From: Pseudomonas sessilinigenes
Lineage (GTDB): Bacteria; Pseudomonadota; Gammaproteobacteria; Pseudomonadales; Pseudomonadaceae
Length of the DNA stretch: 64,000 bases
NCBI RefSeq assembly: GCF_003850565.1
Contig: NZ_CP027706.1
Location: 5,828,001-5,892,000, forward strand
Direction of reading: 5' to 3'
Under the pieces are notes generated by a model. It was not told the DNA's origin. It saw only the letters and a program-made list of their open reading frames with translations, and did no database searches. Shown piece by piece: positions 55,268 through 63,299 of the stretch. Both the position numbers and the translations under genes were made by a program. Each line of letters opens with the position of its first letter. Positions within the stretch are counted from its first letter, which is position 1.

Positions 55268-55579
55268 ATGGCATTCAGGACGTTTCCTCTAAAAACTAAT
55301 GCTCAACGAAGCTACATCCTGCTCACCGATGTTTTCGACTGGCTAGAGCCGGAGATCGTCGGTGGTAAAAATAGGAAGTTCCCTGCCAAGCAGCTGGCAA
55401 CGGTTTTCTACGGCAGCCAAGATCCAATTGAGGATGAAGTGGCGGGGGACAAAAAAATCTTCCGAAAGCGCAGCGCCTTTGTCGTGACCAAGTTCTTGAA
55501 CGATCACGCCTTGGTGGCTGGATCGACAATCAAGATGGAGCGCTTGGCTCCGTATACCTACCGGTTTATGCCAGGCTGA
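55268..55579 (+). CDS. Hypothetical protein
   Basis: 103 residues. The ATG at 55268 has an excellent AGGAGGG site. Mixed alpha/beta, basic (YILLTDVFDWLEPEIVGGKN...). No known family. Expressed-looking because of the strong ribosome site. Confidence 0.6.
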   Translation: MAFRTFPLKTNAQRSYILLTDVFDWLEPEIVGGKNRKFPAKQLATVFYGSQDPIEDEVAGDKKIFRKRSAFVVTKFLNDHALVAGSTIKMERLAPYTYRFMPG

Positions 55580-55738
55580 AAATTCCAAATATCTAGGCCG
55601 CTTTGGCGGTTTTCTTGCACCCCGGCAGGTGCTGCATTCTCGTGTCTGGAAGACAATGCCAAGTTGTTTCGTGATCGTTGACGGAGAGAGCGGATCTGCA
55701 TATACAGTCCGTTCTTTCAATTTCTGTTTCGGTAAGTC

Positions 55739-55897
55739 ATGAGCGAAGAACGAGATATTCCAGAGCCCGAGCACGACCATCTGCTCGATCATGAATTCCA
55801 TGATGACGAGTCATGGGTTGAAGAAGATGCTCAGGGAATTGCTGACGAAGAAGACGATGACGTTGATTTTCTTGATCAGATTGATCAAGACGACTGA
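55739..55897 (+). CDS. 52-residue hyperacidic protein
   Basis: Short frame starting MSEERDIPEPEHDHLLDHEF and ending with DQIDQDD. 25 of 52 residues are Asp or Glu, against one Arg and no Lys. No hydrophobic segment. The composition is that of DNA-mimic or small acidic chaperone-like proteins. The ribosome site is weak (GGTAAG). It lies between an orphan gene and a phage-gene remnant. Confidence 0.5.
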   Translation: MSEERDIPEPEHDHLLDHEFHDDESWVEEDAQGIADEEDDDVDFLDQIDQDD

Positions 55898-56073
55898 CGT
55901 GGAAATTTTTAATACCTAAAAGGTCCGTCCACCCGCTCGGTCCTACTTGCTTTAAATCAAGCCCCGGCGTCCGCCGATATTTTATTCCCACGCCTTACAC
56001 GAGCCTCGTCAACGACGGGGCTTTTCATATCTACAGGCAGGGCCTGTAAATCGTCTCTGGGAGACAACCAATA

Positions 56074-56361
56074 CTGAAATTCCAACTGGACAGCCTGGAT
56101 GGTGTCGACGAAGCCAACCGTCGCGGTGCTGGATACGGCTGGCAAGCTCTCCGCAACCACGCTGGAAGAGCTGAAGAATGAATTCACGAAAGACCCTGCG
56201 TTCGGTCCTCTGATCGCAGGCAGCAAGGCATCTGGCGGCGGGGCCGACGGTGCAGGAATAACGGTGGGGCCGCTCTGAAACGATCCAAAATGTCCTCTGT
56301 CGCCAAGCGTGAGTTCATCACTGCAAACGGCCAGGACGCCTACCTGAAATTGCCCAAATAA
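56074..56361 (+). pseudogene. Frameshifted remnant of a phage structural/scaffold gene
   Basis: Three frames each carry a piece of one phage-like protein: LKFQLDSLDGVDEA at 56074, a +1 frame reading LDTAGKLSATTLEELKNEF then FGPLIAGSKASGGGADG to a stop at 56278, and MSSVAKREFITANGQDAYLK to a stop at 56361. The pieces resemble the start and the C-terminus of phage head/scaffolding-region proteins (DUF6651-like), with internal deletion. Family assignment is from memory of such proteins. Confidence 0.55.
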
Positions 56362-56369
56362 ATGGAGTA

Positions 56370-56631
56370 ACCCTACCAACCAGTAAAGTTTTAGTACGCC
56401 TGCGCTTTCCTGCAGACAATAAAAAACCCCGTAGACGTTAATCTACGGGGTTTTCAAGGGTGGAGGCCGAGGTCGGAATCGAACCGGCGTAGGCGGATTT
56501 GCAATCCAGATAAAATTTCATTGTTTTCAGTTGGTTAGTGATAGATCTGTTCCGCAAATGCCAACGCCTAGAAAGGCTGTAACCCGCGGCCCACGCAGGT
56601 CGTGATTTTGATTGCGGAACTGATTTTGTAG
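56370..56631. repeat. Direct repeat B: tRNA-Cys 3' end, terminator and flank
   Basis: Bases 56421-56507 are identical to 60660-60746 (87 bases): terminator plus the 3' part of tRNA-Cys up to the anticodon-stem. After that the sequence diverges (CCAGATAAAA), so no tRNA can form. The whole unit is homologous to repeat A, including a complementary pair 56545-56555 with 56614-56624. Confidence 0.85.
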
Positions 56632-56641
56632 ACCTATCCCA

Positions 56642-57707
56642 CTATTCAGAATCCAACAACTGCTGCCCTCCACCGTCGCTAGGCTTGTGCGCTGATGGCT
56701 CAAAATCGGATAGGGATTCGAACCCGACCATAATCAACCGTAGTCCGCTCAAGGCCACGAAATTAGAGTATGTAGCACCTGAGTTAAGGCCTATATAGGC
56801 CTAAAGCGGTATCCGCTATGCCCTAAAAATGCCCTAAGATCATCTGCGCTTCTAGCCAACAACCTGTTCGGCATCTGCAAACCAGGGTAGCGAGGATAAC
56901 GCGTCCGAGGTGTGCCAAGTGATCAGCCACTCGGTGTGGATCAAATCCGGCAGGCTGATCCCGTTTTGTGGGAACGCGTCACCCATGCGCCTTTCGCCAC
57001 CATATTTCCACTCAAGCGGTCCGAAGCCGTCTGCCATACTTCGGCCAGAGAGGCTGTCATGGCCAACTCTGTATCATTCGTAATAAGTTCAGCGTCTCGC
57101 AGGGCCTGCGTGTAGCCGATTGCATTATGGTAGGCGCGAACACCAGAAGCCCAGTCGCTCGATTTATGTACTGAGTTCAACCGCAAAAGCCAGGCTGTTT
57201 GGACTCTGCGCTCGGCAAACCGGGCTGATCGCTAATCGTTAATACGCTGATGCCTGGCATGCCCCAATCCCCATAATTAAGCGCTGCTTATACGCTTACC
57301 AGCACGACCGGTACCAGTAGCCAAATGTAGGGGGCATGGTTACCGCGACCACTAAAAAGGCCCACATCCCCTAGACGAGCAGGCCAGTCCCACCTCGGCT
57401 GGCTTTCGCCTAATCAACCCTTGTTCGCAATAACCCTCTTTGCCAAGGTTGATCAACAGGGACATCTCTTCCAACGGAACTCAACTGCTCCGTTTGTGCG
57501 TGGTGGGTGTTTCACCAAACCTTGAAGTCCTTTCCAGGGTTTCTTCAAGCGCTCGAACTAGTACATTTGTGCTAGTTGACTCCCCCCCTCCTACGGGGAT
57601 CATAGTCCCGAATAGTGCTGCCATTCTGAGATTCCAGTCAATCGGACATTCCGACTAGTCGCGCAGTATCACAAGGGACGTTTGGCTGGGTAGTTTAACG
57701 CTCGAAG
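56642..57707. other. About 1.07 kb without a convincing gene
   Basis: No frame has a clear start plus domain. Two overlapping minus-strand frames around 56852-57186 (TTG start, 60-80 residues) look like a frameshifted remnant of an unknown protein. A TTCGAATCCC-like stretch near 56710 resembles a tRNA T-arm but no tRNA folds. Confidence 0.45.
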
Positions 57708-57896
57708 TTGATGACAATCGATGAAATATGTTATTTACTTTTTGATTGTAACGAAGCTAATTTGCTTCTTAATTTAATCGCCAGACGCTACGAGCATGGC
57801 AGCATGTGCTGGCCAGCAAATATCACTGACTCGAGATACTCAGTTGAGAAATTCTATTTTTTAGCGTGCTTGTTTAGCTTGATTGATTTAATGTAA
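57708..57896 (+). pseudogene. Remnant of IS21-family helper ATPase IstB
   Basis: 62 residues: IDEICYLLFDCNEANLLLNL then IARRYEHGSMCWPANITDSR. IstB proteins read (I/D)DxxGYLP...EANLFFQVIARRYEHGSxxxTSN here, matching the Walker B to sensor region. The N-terminal P-loop and the C-terminal part are gone, and several conserved residues (Gly, Pro) are replaced. Marks an ancient IS21 insertion. Confidence 0.7.
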
Positions 57897-57935
57897 ATGG
57901 ATAACAAATTCATGTTCAAGGAGGCACGACACAGC

Positions 57936-58508
57936 ATGCCAGAGTTTTTGAAGTTAAATAAATACGTCATACCAATTACTTTACTACTTGCTGCCTCCAC
58001 TTCAGCGATAGCTGACAAAGCGAACCCCATTGGCGATTGGTGGCGTGTCTATAGCATAGGCACGGGCAAAAACAACATAGTGTTTGTCGCTGATCTCACG
58101 TCCATGACGCCACGGAGTCAAGCGGCGGATGGGCTTCAGTCAGTAGATGTAAACCAAGTCTTCGCTGACCCATCCAAGCCATTGGCGGATGTCTATTCAG
58201 TTGAAGTCCAGTGCTCCAAGCACAGAGCCCGCTTTCTTAAAGGAACATCAATAGAACGAACGAGCTACGCACGCCGGGATTTAAAAGTCTCCAATGAGTG
58301 GCATACGTTGGATGACGAGGCGCTTTTATATACATTTGCCTTTGTATGTAATCCCCAAGATCGAGTCTTCAACGGCATGTTGTCACTGGGTAAATTTGAT
58401 CAGATGAAAATGCTCGGGATCATCACGGAGGTACAAGCACCGCCGAAGAGCCCAATGGAAGAGCTGGATGAAATGTTAAACAACAAAAACCCTGAAAAGT
58501 CCAGGTAA
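57936..58508 (+). CDS. Exported hypothetical protein, surface-adhesin-E-like
   Basis: 190 residues from the ATG at 57936, which has AAGGAGG 11 bases upstream. Signal peptide ending STSAIA-D; mature part begins NPIGDWWRVYSIGTGKNNIVFVADL and contains a Cys pair. The WWRVYS...VFVADLTSM pattern resembles the small 'surface-adhesin protein E' group. AT-rich relative to the chromosome, so probably acquired. Followed after 10 bases by a lipoprotein gene. Confidence 0.7.
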   Translation: MPEFLKLNKYVIPITLLLAASTSAIADKANPIGDWWRVYSIGTGKNNIVFVADLTSMTPRSQAADGLQSVDVNQVFADPSKPLADVYSVEVQCSKHRARFLKGTSIERTSYARRDLKVSNEWHTLDDEALLYTFAFVCNPQDRVFNGMLSLGKFDQMKMLGIITEVQAPPKSPMEELDEMLNNKNPEKSR

Positions 58509-58518
58509 GGTAAACTCC

Positions 58519-58956
58519 ATGATATATCAATGGATTAAAACGTTTTCTTTAATGCTAGCAGTGCCAGGAATAATGGTAAGCAGCGGCTGTTCCTTAATTG
58601 CTCAAAGTCGTTGGGAAGGTCGCGATGCCCAAGAGGCGCTGAATCTGTTTGGCAGGCCCGATACGATGAAAGCAACTCAAGATCCTGATGCAGGTACACT
58701 TGTCGTAATGACGTGGTACAAATCCTCTCAGTGGTCGACAACTGAGGCAGCCGGAACATCCATGACACACGGCAGTAATGGTTTGACCCATACCGAGTAT
58801 TACGAGAACGTCGCTCATAGCTCCGAATGCAAAATTGAAGCAACGGTGAACAAAGCAAAAAAAATAGTGCTTTTCAAAATTCAGAATGGAGAAGTATTTC
58901 ATGGCAAGTGCCAAAATATTCCTTATGTTCCCGGTTATATCCCCCCAGGCTTTTAG
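58519..58956 (+). CDS. Hypothetical lipoprotein
   Basis: 145 residues. Signal with lipobox VSSGC (Cys24), then WEGRDAQEALNLFGRPD, a motif shared with SmpA/OmlA-like and other small envelope lipoproteins, and a Cys-containing beta domain. Forms a two-gene unit with the exported protein upstream. AT-rich. Function unknown. Confidence 0.7.
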   Translation: MIYQWIKTFSLMLAVPGIMVSSGCSLIAQSRWEGRDAQEALNLFGRPDTMKATQDPDAGTLVVMTWYKSSQWSTTEAAGTSMTHGSNGLTHTEYYENVAHSSECKIEATVNKAKKIVLFKIQNGEVFHGKCQNIPYVPGYIPPGF

Positions 58957-59239
58957 CATCTTCTATAAGTGCTGAAGGGATAACTGATGAGGGGATTCGC
59001 GGCAGTTATTTTTTCGAAACAGTCCCTCAGACCGCCTAGTATTGCATCCTCGGATTTTTTCCTAATCCTAATAATGGTCTGAAGGGACGCTCCAAAGTTT
59101 TGCCCAGTTTTGAAACGAAAACACCAAGACCCGACAACTGCAACATTTTCAGTTTATTGACGTTGGGTCAACGACTCATGCCTCCCTTGCTTTGCTCCTT
59201 GGGCTGAAGTGGTCTGTCCCGGAGCTGGTGGACAGGTAG

Positions 59240-60106
59240 TTAAGAGTTACTGCTCGCATAGCGCCGCTCAAACTCCATCGGGCTGAGATAGCCCAGCGTC
59301 GAGTGGCGGCGACGGTGATTGTAAAAGCGGATGTAGTCGAACAGGTCGATTTTCGCCTCGTGGTAGCTGGCATAGCGCGTCAGGTACACCCGCTCAGCCT
59401 TCAGCGAACGGAAGAAGCTCTCCATCGCGGCGTTGTCCCAGCAGTTCCCGGGACGTGAATGGCTGGGCACGATTCGATGTCGCCGAAGTAAGGCCTGGTA
59501 GTCGTACGCGCAGTATTGGCTGCCTCGATCCGAGTGCAGCAGCACTTCTTCTTTCGGCTGCCGGCGTGCAATGGCCATCTCCAGCGCGGCGTGTACCAAG
59601 GCCTGCTGCATGCGGTGGTGCATCGCCCAACCGACGACGGCTCGTGAATAGAGATCGAGCACGACTGCCAGATACAGCCAACCTTGGGCCGTCCGCACGT
59701 AGGTCATGTCCGAGACCCAGTGCCGATTGGCGCGATCCGAGGCGAACTGGCGATCCAGGTGGTTCGGGGCAATCGGCAGAGCATGATGACTGCTGGAAAC
59801 CAGCCGCCAGCGCTTGCGCGAGCGAACGCGCAGACCGGCTTCGCGCATCAGTCGAGCAACCCGGTGTCGACCACACGCATGCCCCATGGCCGCTAACTCG
59901 GCCTTGATTCGGCGATGGCCATAGATCCCATTCACCTCGTGGTGAATGGTGTGGATCTCCTTGCTCAGACGCCGATTCGCCATCTCTCTCGCCGAAGGTG
60001 GCCGCTGCTGCCAGGCATAGAAGCCGCTGCGGGATACCCGCAGCAGCCGGCACATTGGGGCTACGAGATAGCGACCAGCCAACGCCTCGATGGCGCGGAA
60101 CTTCAC
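59240..60106 (-). CDS. IS3-family transposase OrfB (DDE catalytic domain)
   Basis: 288 residues. HTH_21-like NGIYGHRRIKAELAAMG, then the rve integrase core with the DDE residues in SDMTYV (Asp), LLHSDRGSQYC (Asp) and CWDNAAMESFFRSLKAE (Glu). Starts at a GTG overlapping the orfA stop in the -1 frame. Probably made mainly as an OrfAB fusion by frameshifting at AAAAAAG (60136-60142). Intact and likely active. Confidence 0.93.
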   Translation of the reverse strand: MKFRAIEALAGRYLVAPMCRLLRVSRSGFYAWQQRPPSAREMANRRLSKEIHTIHHEVNGIYGHRRIKAELAAMGHACGRHRVARLMREAGLRVRSRKRWRLVSSSHHALPIAPNHLDRQFASDRANRHWVSDMTYVRTAQGWLYLAVVLDLYSRAVVGWAMHHRMQQALVHAALEMAIARRQPKEEVLLHSDRGSQYCAYDYQALLRRHRIVPSHSRPGNCWDNAAMESFFRSLKAERVYLTRYASYHEAKIDLFDYIRFYNHRRRHSTLGYLSPMEFERRYASSNS

Positions 60107-60396
60107 TTCGTGGGCTGCGAGAAGATGGCGAGCGCCTTTTTTAAAACATCGCGTTCCATGGTGACCTGAGCCAGTTGCTGGCGTAGACGACGCAACTCCG
60201 CGCTCTCACCACGCTGCTTGCCGTTGCCCGGAAAGGCATCGTCACCTTGCTGCTCGTACTGGCGCTTCCATTTGCCCAGCAGGCTTTCAGCGATGCCGAG
60301 CGTCTCGGCTACATGACGAAGCGGCGTGCCGGCAAGTACCTGGTCTACTGCCTCGCGTTTGAAGGATTCGGGAAAACGTCGTCTGGTCTGAGTCAT
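60103..60396 (-). CDS. IS3-family OrfA (helix-turn-helix)
   Basis: 97 residues (MTQTRRRFPESFKREAVDQV...). Helix-turn-helix of the HTH_8/transposase_8 family, then a leucine-zipper stretch (ESAELRRLRQQLAQVTMERDVLKKAL). AGGAG precedes the ATG at 60396. AAAAAAG near its 3' end is the likely programmed -1 slip site joining it to OrfB. Confidence 0.92.
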   Translation of the reverse strand: MTQTRRRFPESFKREAVDQVLAGTPLRHVAETLGIAESLLGKWKRQYEQQGDDAFPGNGKQRGESAELRRLRQQLAQVTMERDVLKKALAIFSQPTK

Positions 60397-60661
60397 GAAC
60401 ACTCCTTGCGGTGGACATTATCCACCTTAAGTCAGTGTCCACTCAGCCCGGGACAGACCAGTGTGCATCCTAAGAACCAGATCTGAACGTTGTCAGGGAT
60501 ATCCAGGATAGCTCACAGCAACAAAAACAAACCTCCCAACCAACACCCAGCGGCATCTCAAAGCAATGCCGAAAGCTTTTTCAATGTGCCGCTAGAAAAA
60601 GGCGAGTTGCGGAAGCGATCCAAAACCTTGCGGAAGTGATCACCCAAATCCCAGGCAACAA

Positions 60662-60693
60662 AAAACCCCGTAGACGTTAATCTACGGGGTTTT
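60662..60693 (-). terminator. tRNA-Cys terminator
   Basis: AAAACCCCGTAGA-CGTTAA-TCTACGGGGTTTT, a perfect 13-bp stem just past the tRNA 3' end on the minus strand. Confidence 0.9.
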
Positions 60694-60699
60694 CAAGGG

Positions 60700-60773
60700 T
60701 GGAGGCCGAGGTCGGAATCGAACCGGCGTAGGCGGATTTGCAATCCGCTGCATAACCATTTTGCTACTCGGCC
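60700..60773 (-). tRNA. tRNA-Cys (GCA)
   Basis: The reverse strand gives a complete cloverleaf: acceptor GGCCGAG paired with CTCGGCC, anticodon loop with GCA in AUUGCAAAU, T-arm GGTTCGATTCC, encoded CCA. It is the integration target of the repeats at 56421-56507 and 53121-53205. Confidence 0.97.
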
Positions 60774-61113
60774 CCAAATGTCCAATGCCTGAAAAACAAC
60801 ACTGAACACGTACAAACTGGAACGGCGTGAGGATCTTTTCGATCGCTCGACTCTTTATCTAACCTATTGATTTATAAAGAGTTTTTCCGTTTCCTCGCTG
60901 AGGAATGGTCGCAATTATGGACGTGTTTTCCAGTCCTGGCAACTCTTATTCGATATTTTTTCTAGCGAGGGGTTTCTAAGGCTTTTCGGGCTGGAAGCAT
61001 CCGCTCCCTGCACCGTGGCCAGGGGCGGATGATCCCATACATCGCCGGGCATTGCTCGCCCTGCATCGCACCACCCCGTAAGATCTGCTGCTGGCTACCC
61101 TGAAGGAATTCCC

Positions 61114-62025
61114 ATGAAGACTCCCAACGACTACCGCCTGCCCTCCCTGGATGCGTTGCTGGCCTTCGAAAGTGCCGCCCGGCTGAAGAGCTTCGAGCAG
61201 GCGGCCGAGAGCCTGGCGTTGACGGGCAGCGCGCTGCGCAAGCGCATTGCCGGGCTTGAGCAACTGCTGGGATTGGGCCTGTTCGAGCGTCAGGGCGGTA
61301 GCTTGCGGCTTACTGCCGATGGCCAGTTGTACCTGGAACAGGTGGCACCGGTACTGCAACAGTTGCTGGGCATCCCCCAGCACCGGCGCACCGTGCAGCG
61401 CAAGCAGCGGCTGATCCTGTGCAGCCCGCCGACCTTCGCCCGCCAGGTGCTGATCCCGCGCCTCAACGAACACAGCCGGGCCCATCCCCATATCGACCTG
61501 CAGATCCAGCTTTCGGCGCCCTTGTCCAACGCCACCAATGGCCAGTGCGACCTAGAAGTCCGTGGCGATAGCCTCGACGCGCCAGCGACCCGGCGCCTGC
61601 TGGACGAACAACTGCTGCCGATGGCCGCCCCTGCCCTGCTCGCCCGCTTCCAGCCTCTGCAACTACCGGCGGACTTCGCCCGGCTGCCTCTGCTGCGCTC
61701 GCCCCTGGAACCCTGGCGCCCCTGGCTGCAGGCCGCCGGCCTGGATTTGCCGGAGCCCGACCAAGGGCCAACCCTGCTGGACCTGGGCATGCTGCTGGAG
61801 GCCGCCGCCAACGCTCAGGGCGTGGTACTGGCCCGACCGTCCCTGGCCCGCAGTTGGCTGGCCCAGGGCCGCCTGGTGATCCTCGGCCAGGTCAGCAGCC
61901 CGCCGTCCTACCACTACATCCTGGACATGCCCGCGCCCTCGCCCGCCGCCCAGGATCTGGCCCATTGGCTGCAACGCATCTGCCGCGACGCCGTGGCCCA
62001 AGGCAGCGCCCACGTCCAGGGCTGA
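61114..62025 (+). CDS. LysR family transcriptional regulator
   Basis: 303 residues. SLDALLAFESAARLKSFEQAAESLALTGSALRKRIAGLEQLLG is the LysR helix-turn-helix of the GcvA-like group; the substrate domain follows. GAAGGAAT precedes the ATG. Next gene in the same direction is an LldD-like dehydrogenase 112 bases on, the likely target. Confidence 0.9.
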   Translation: MKTPNDYRLPSLDALLAFESAARLKSFEQAAESLALTGSALRKRIAGLEQLLGLGLFERQGGSLRLTADGQLYLEQVAPVLQQLLGIPQHRRTVQRKQRLILCSPPTFARQVLIPRLNEHSRAHPHIDLQIQLSAPLSNATNGQCDLEVRGDSLDAPATRRLLDEQLLPMAAPALLARFQPLQLPADFARLPLLRSPLEPWRPWLQAAGLDLPEPDQGPTLLDLGMLLEAAANAQGVVLARPSLARSWLAQGRLVILGQVSSPPSYHYILDMPAPSPAAQDLAHWLQRICRDAVAQGSAHVQG

Positions 62026-62137
62026 AACAGCCCTTACCGGCTCCGGGAAAAAAACGCCCGCGCGCCGGGAATAGTTTTCCGCAACGCTCCTGGCCCGGCG
62101 CACTAGTCTGCTGCGATCCATCACACAGGAGTGGCCC

Positions 62138-63292
62138 ATGCCCATCATCACCTGCATCGAAGACCTGCGCCGACTGGCCCAACGCCGTGTTCCACGGATG
62201 TTCTACGACTATGTCGACGGCGGCTCCTGGAGCGAGAGCACCTACCACGCCAACCAGGCCGACTTCGCAGGCATCAAGCTGCGCCAACGGGTGGCGCGCA
62301 ACATCGACAATCGCTCGTTGCAGGTACACAGGCTGGGCATCGACATGGCCATGCCCCTGGCCATCGCCCCCACTGGCCTGGCAGGCATGGTCCACGCCGA
62401 TGGCGAGATTCTCGCGGCCCGGGCCGCAGCGGCAGCCGGCATCCGCTACACCCTGTCCACAGTCAGCATCTGCTCCCTGGAGGACGTGGCCGAGGCTACG
62501 GCCGCACCGTTCTGGTTCCAGTTGTACGTAATGCGCGACCGCGACTTCGTCGGCCGCCTGATCGACCGAGCCAAGGCCGCCGGTTGCGACGCACTGGTGC
62601 TGACCCTCGACCTGCAACTGAGCGGGCAACGGCACAAGGACCTGAAGAACGGCCTCAGCACCCCGCCCCGGCCGACGTTGGCCAACCTGCTGAACCTGCT
62701 GGGCAAGCCTCGCTGGGTCGCCGGCATGCTGGGCACCCGGCGTCGGCATTTCGGCAACATCATGGGCCACGTCACGGGCGTGCATGACATGCGCCAACTG
62801 GCGGAGTGGACCTACCAGCAGTTCGATCCTTGCCTGAGCTGGGACGACATCCAATGGATCAAGCAGCGCTGGGGCGGCACCCTGATTCTCAAGGGCATCC
62901 TCGACGTGGAGGACGCCCGCCTGGCAGTGGCCAGCGGCGCCGATGCGCTGATCGTCAGCAACCACGGCGGGCGCCAACTCGATGGCGCGCCGTCGAGCAT
63001 CAACATGCTGCCAGCCATTGTCGACGCCGTTGGCGGCCAGGCCGAGGTCTGGATCGACAGCGGCATCCGCAGCGGCCAGGACGTGATCAAGGCCCTGGCC
63101 CTGGGCGCCCAGGGCGCGATGATCGGCCGGGCGCACCTGTATGGCCTCGGCGCCCTGGGCCAGGCCGGGGTCAGCCAGGCCTTGCAGGTCATCGCCAGGG
63201 AAATGGACCTGACCCTGGCGCTTTGTGGCCACACCCGGATCGAGCAAGTCGACCGGCAACTGCTGGTGCCCGGCAGCTACCCCCTGCCCTGA
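62138..63292 (+). CDS. FMN-dependent alpha-hydroxy-acid dehydrogenase, LldD-like
   Basis: 384 residues. RVPRMFYDYVDGGSWSE start, IAPTGLAGM FMN loop, and the active-site block LIVSNHGGRQLDGAPSS with the catalytic His plus Arg substrate clamp. Oxidises L-lactate, mandelate or a related 2-hydroxy acid and passes electrons to the quinone pool. AGGAG upstream. Its upstream LysR suggests inducible use; no lactate permease is beside it in the window. Confidence 0.92.
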   Translation: MPIITCIEDLRRLAQRRVPRMFYDYVDGGSWSESTYHANQADFAGIKLRQRVARNIDNRSLQVHRLGIDMAMPLAIAPTGLAGMVHADGEILAARAAAAAGIRYTLSTVSICSLEDVAEATAAPFWFQLYVMRDRDFVGRLIDRAKAAGCDALVLTLDLQLSGQRHKDLKNGLSTPPRPTLANLLNLLGKPRWVAGMLGTRRRHFGNIMGHVTGVHDMRQLAEWTYQQFDPCLSWDDIQWIKQRWGGTLILKGILDVEDARLAVASGADALIVSNHGGRQLDGAPSSINMLPAIVDAVGGQAEVWIDSGIRSGQDVIKALALGAQGAMIGRAHLYGLGALGQAGVSQALQVIAREMDLTLALCGHTRIEQVDRQLLVPGSYPLP

Positions 63293-63299
63293 GCTTCAG

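Larger units (their letters stand above)
53206..56421. mobile_element. Genomic island A at tRNA-Cys (decayed)
   Basis: The interval between tRNA-Cys remnants A and B. It holds four or five orphan small genes and a broken phage gene, is AT-richer than the chromosome on both sides, and has no integrase. Boundaries are the repeat units. Probably the residue of one or more integrations. Confidence 0.6.
59211..60460 (-). mobile_element. IS3-family insertion sequence
   Basis: 1250 bases with terminal inverted repeats TGGTCTGTCCCGG (59211) and CCGGGACAGACCA (ending 60460), outer ends TG...CA. Internal similarity continues for about 15 more bases (GGACA blocks). Carries orfA and orfB. Flanking triplets AAG and GTG differ, so no target duplication is seen. 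Confidence 0.9.
56508..60659. mobile_element. Genomic island B at tRNA-Cys
   Basis: Bounded by the perfect 87-base repeat at 56421-56507 and the intact tRNA-Cys. It carries an IstB remnant, a two-gene secreted/lipoprotein cassette and an IS3-family element. AT-rich in 57.6-59.2 kb. No integrase gene remains, so it is not autonomous. Confidence 0.65.

Noticed and set aside
55957..56379. 140-residue minus-strand frame
   Set aside because: It is antisense to the phage-gene remnant, whose + strand pieces make better sense.
56700..56760. T-arm-like TTCGAATCCC stretch suggesting a second tRNA fragment
   Set aside because: The stem around it does not pair fully and no anticodon arm or acceptor stem can be built.
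56852..57186. Two overlapping minus-strand frames of 61 and 81 residues
   Set aside because: TTG start, no ribosome site, no recognisable domain; recorded only as a possible remnant inside the gene-free region.
59208..60463. Target-site duplication of the IS3 element
   Set aside because: Flanking triplets AAG and GTG differ.
53069..60746. CRISPR array hypothesis for the repeated units
   Set aside because: Only three copies, kilobases apart, and they are tRNA 3' ends with terminators.
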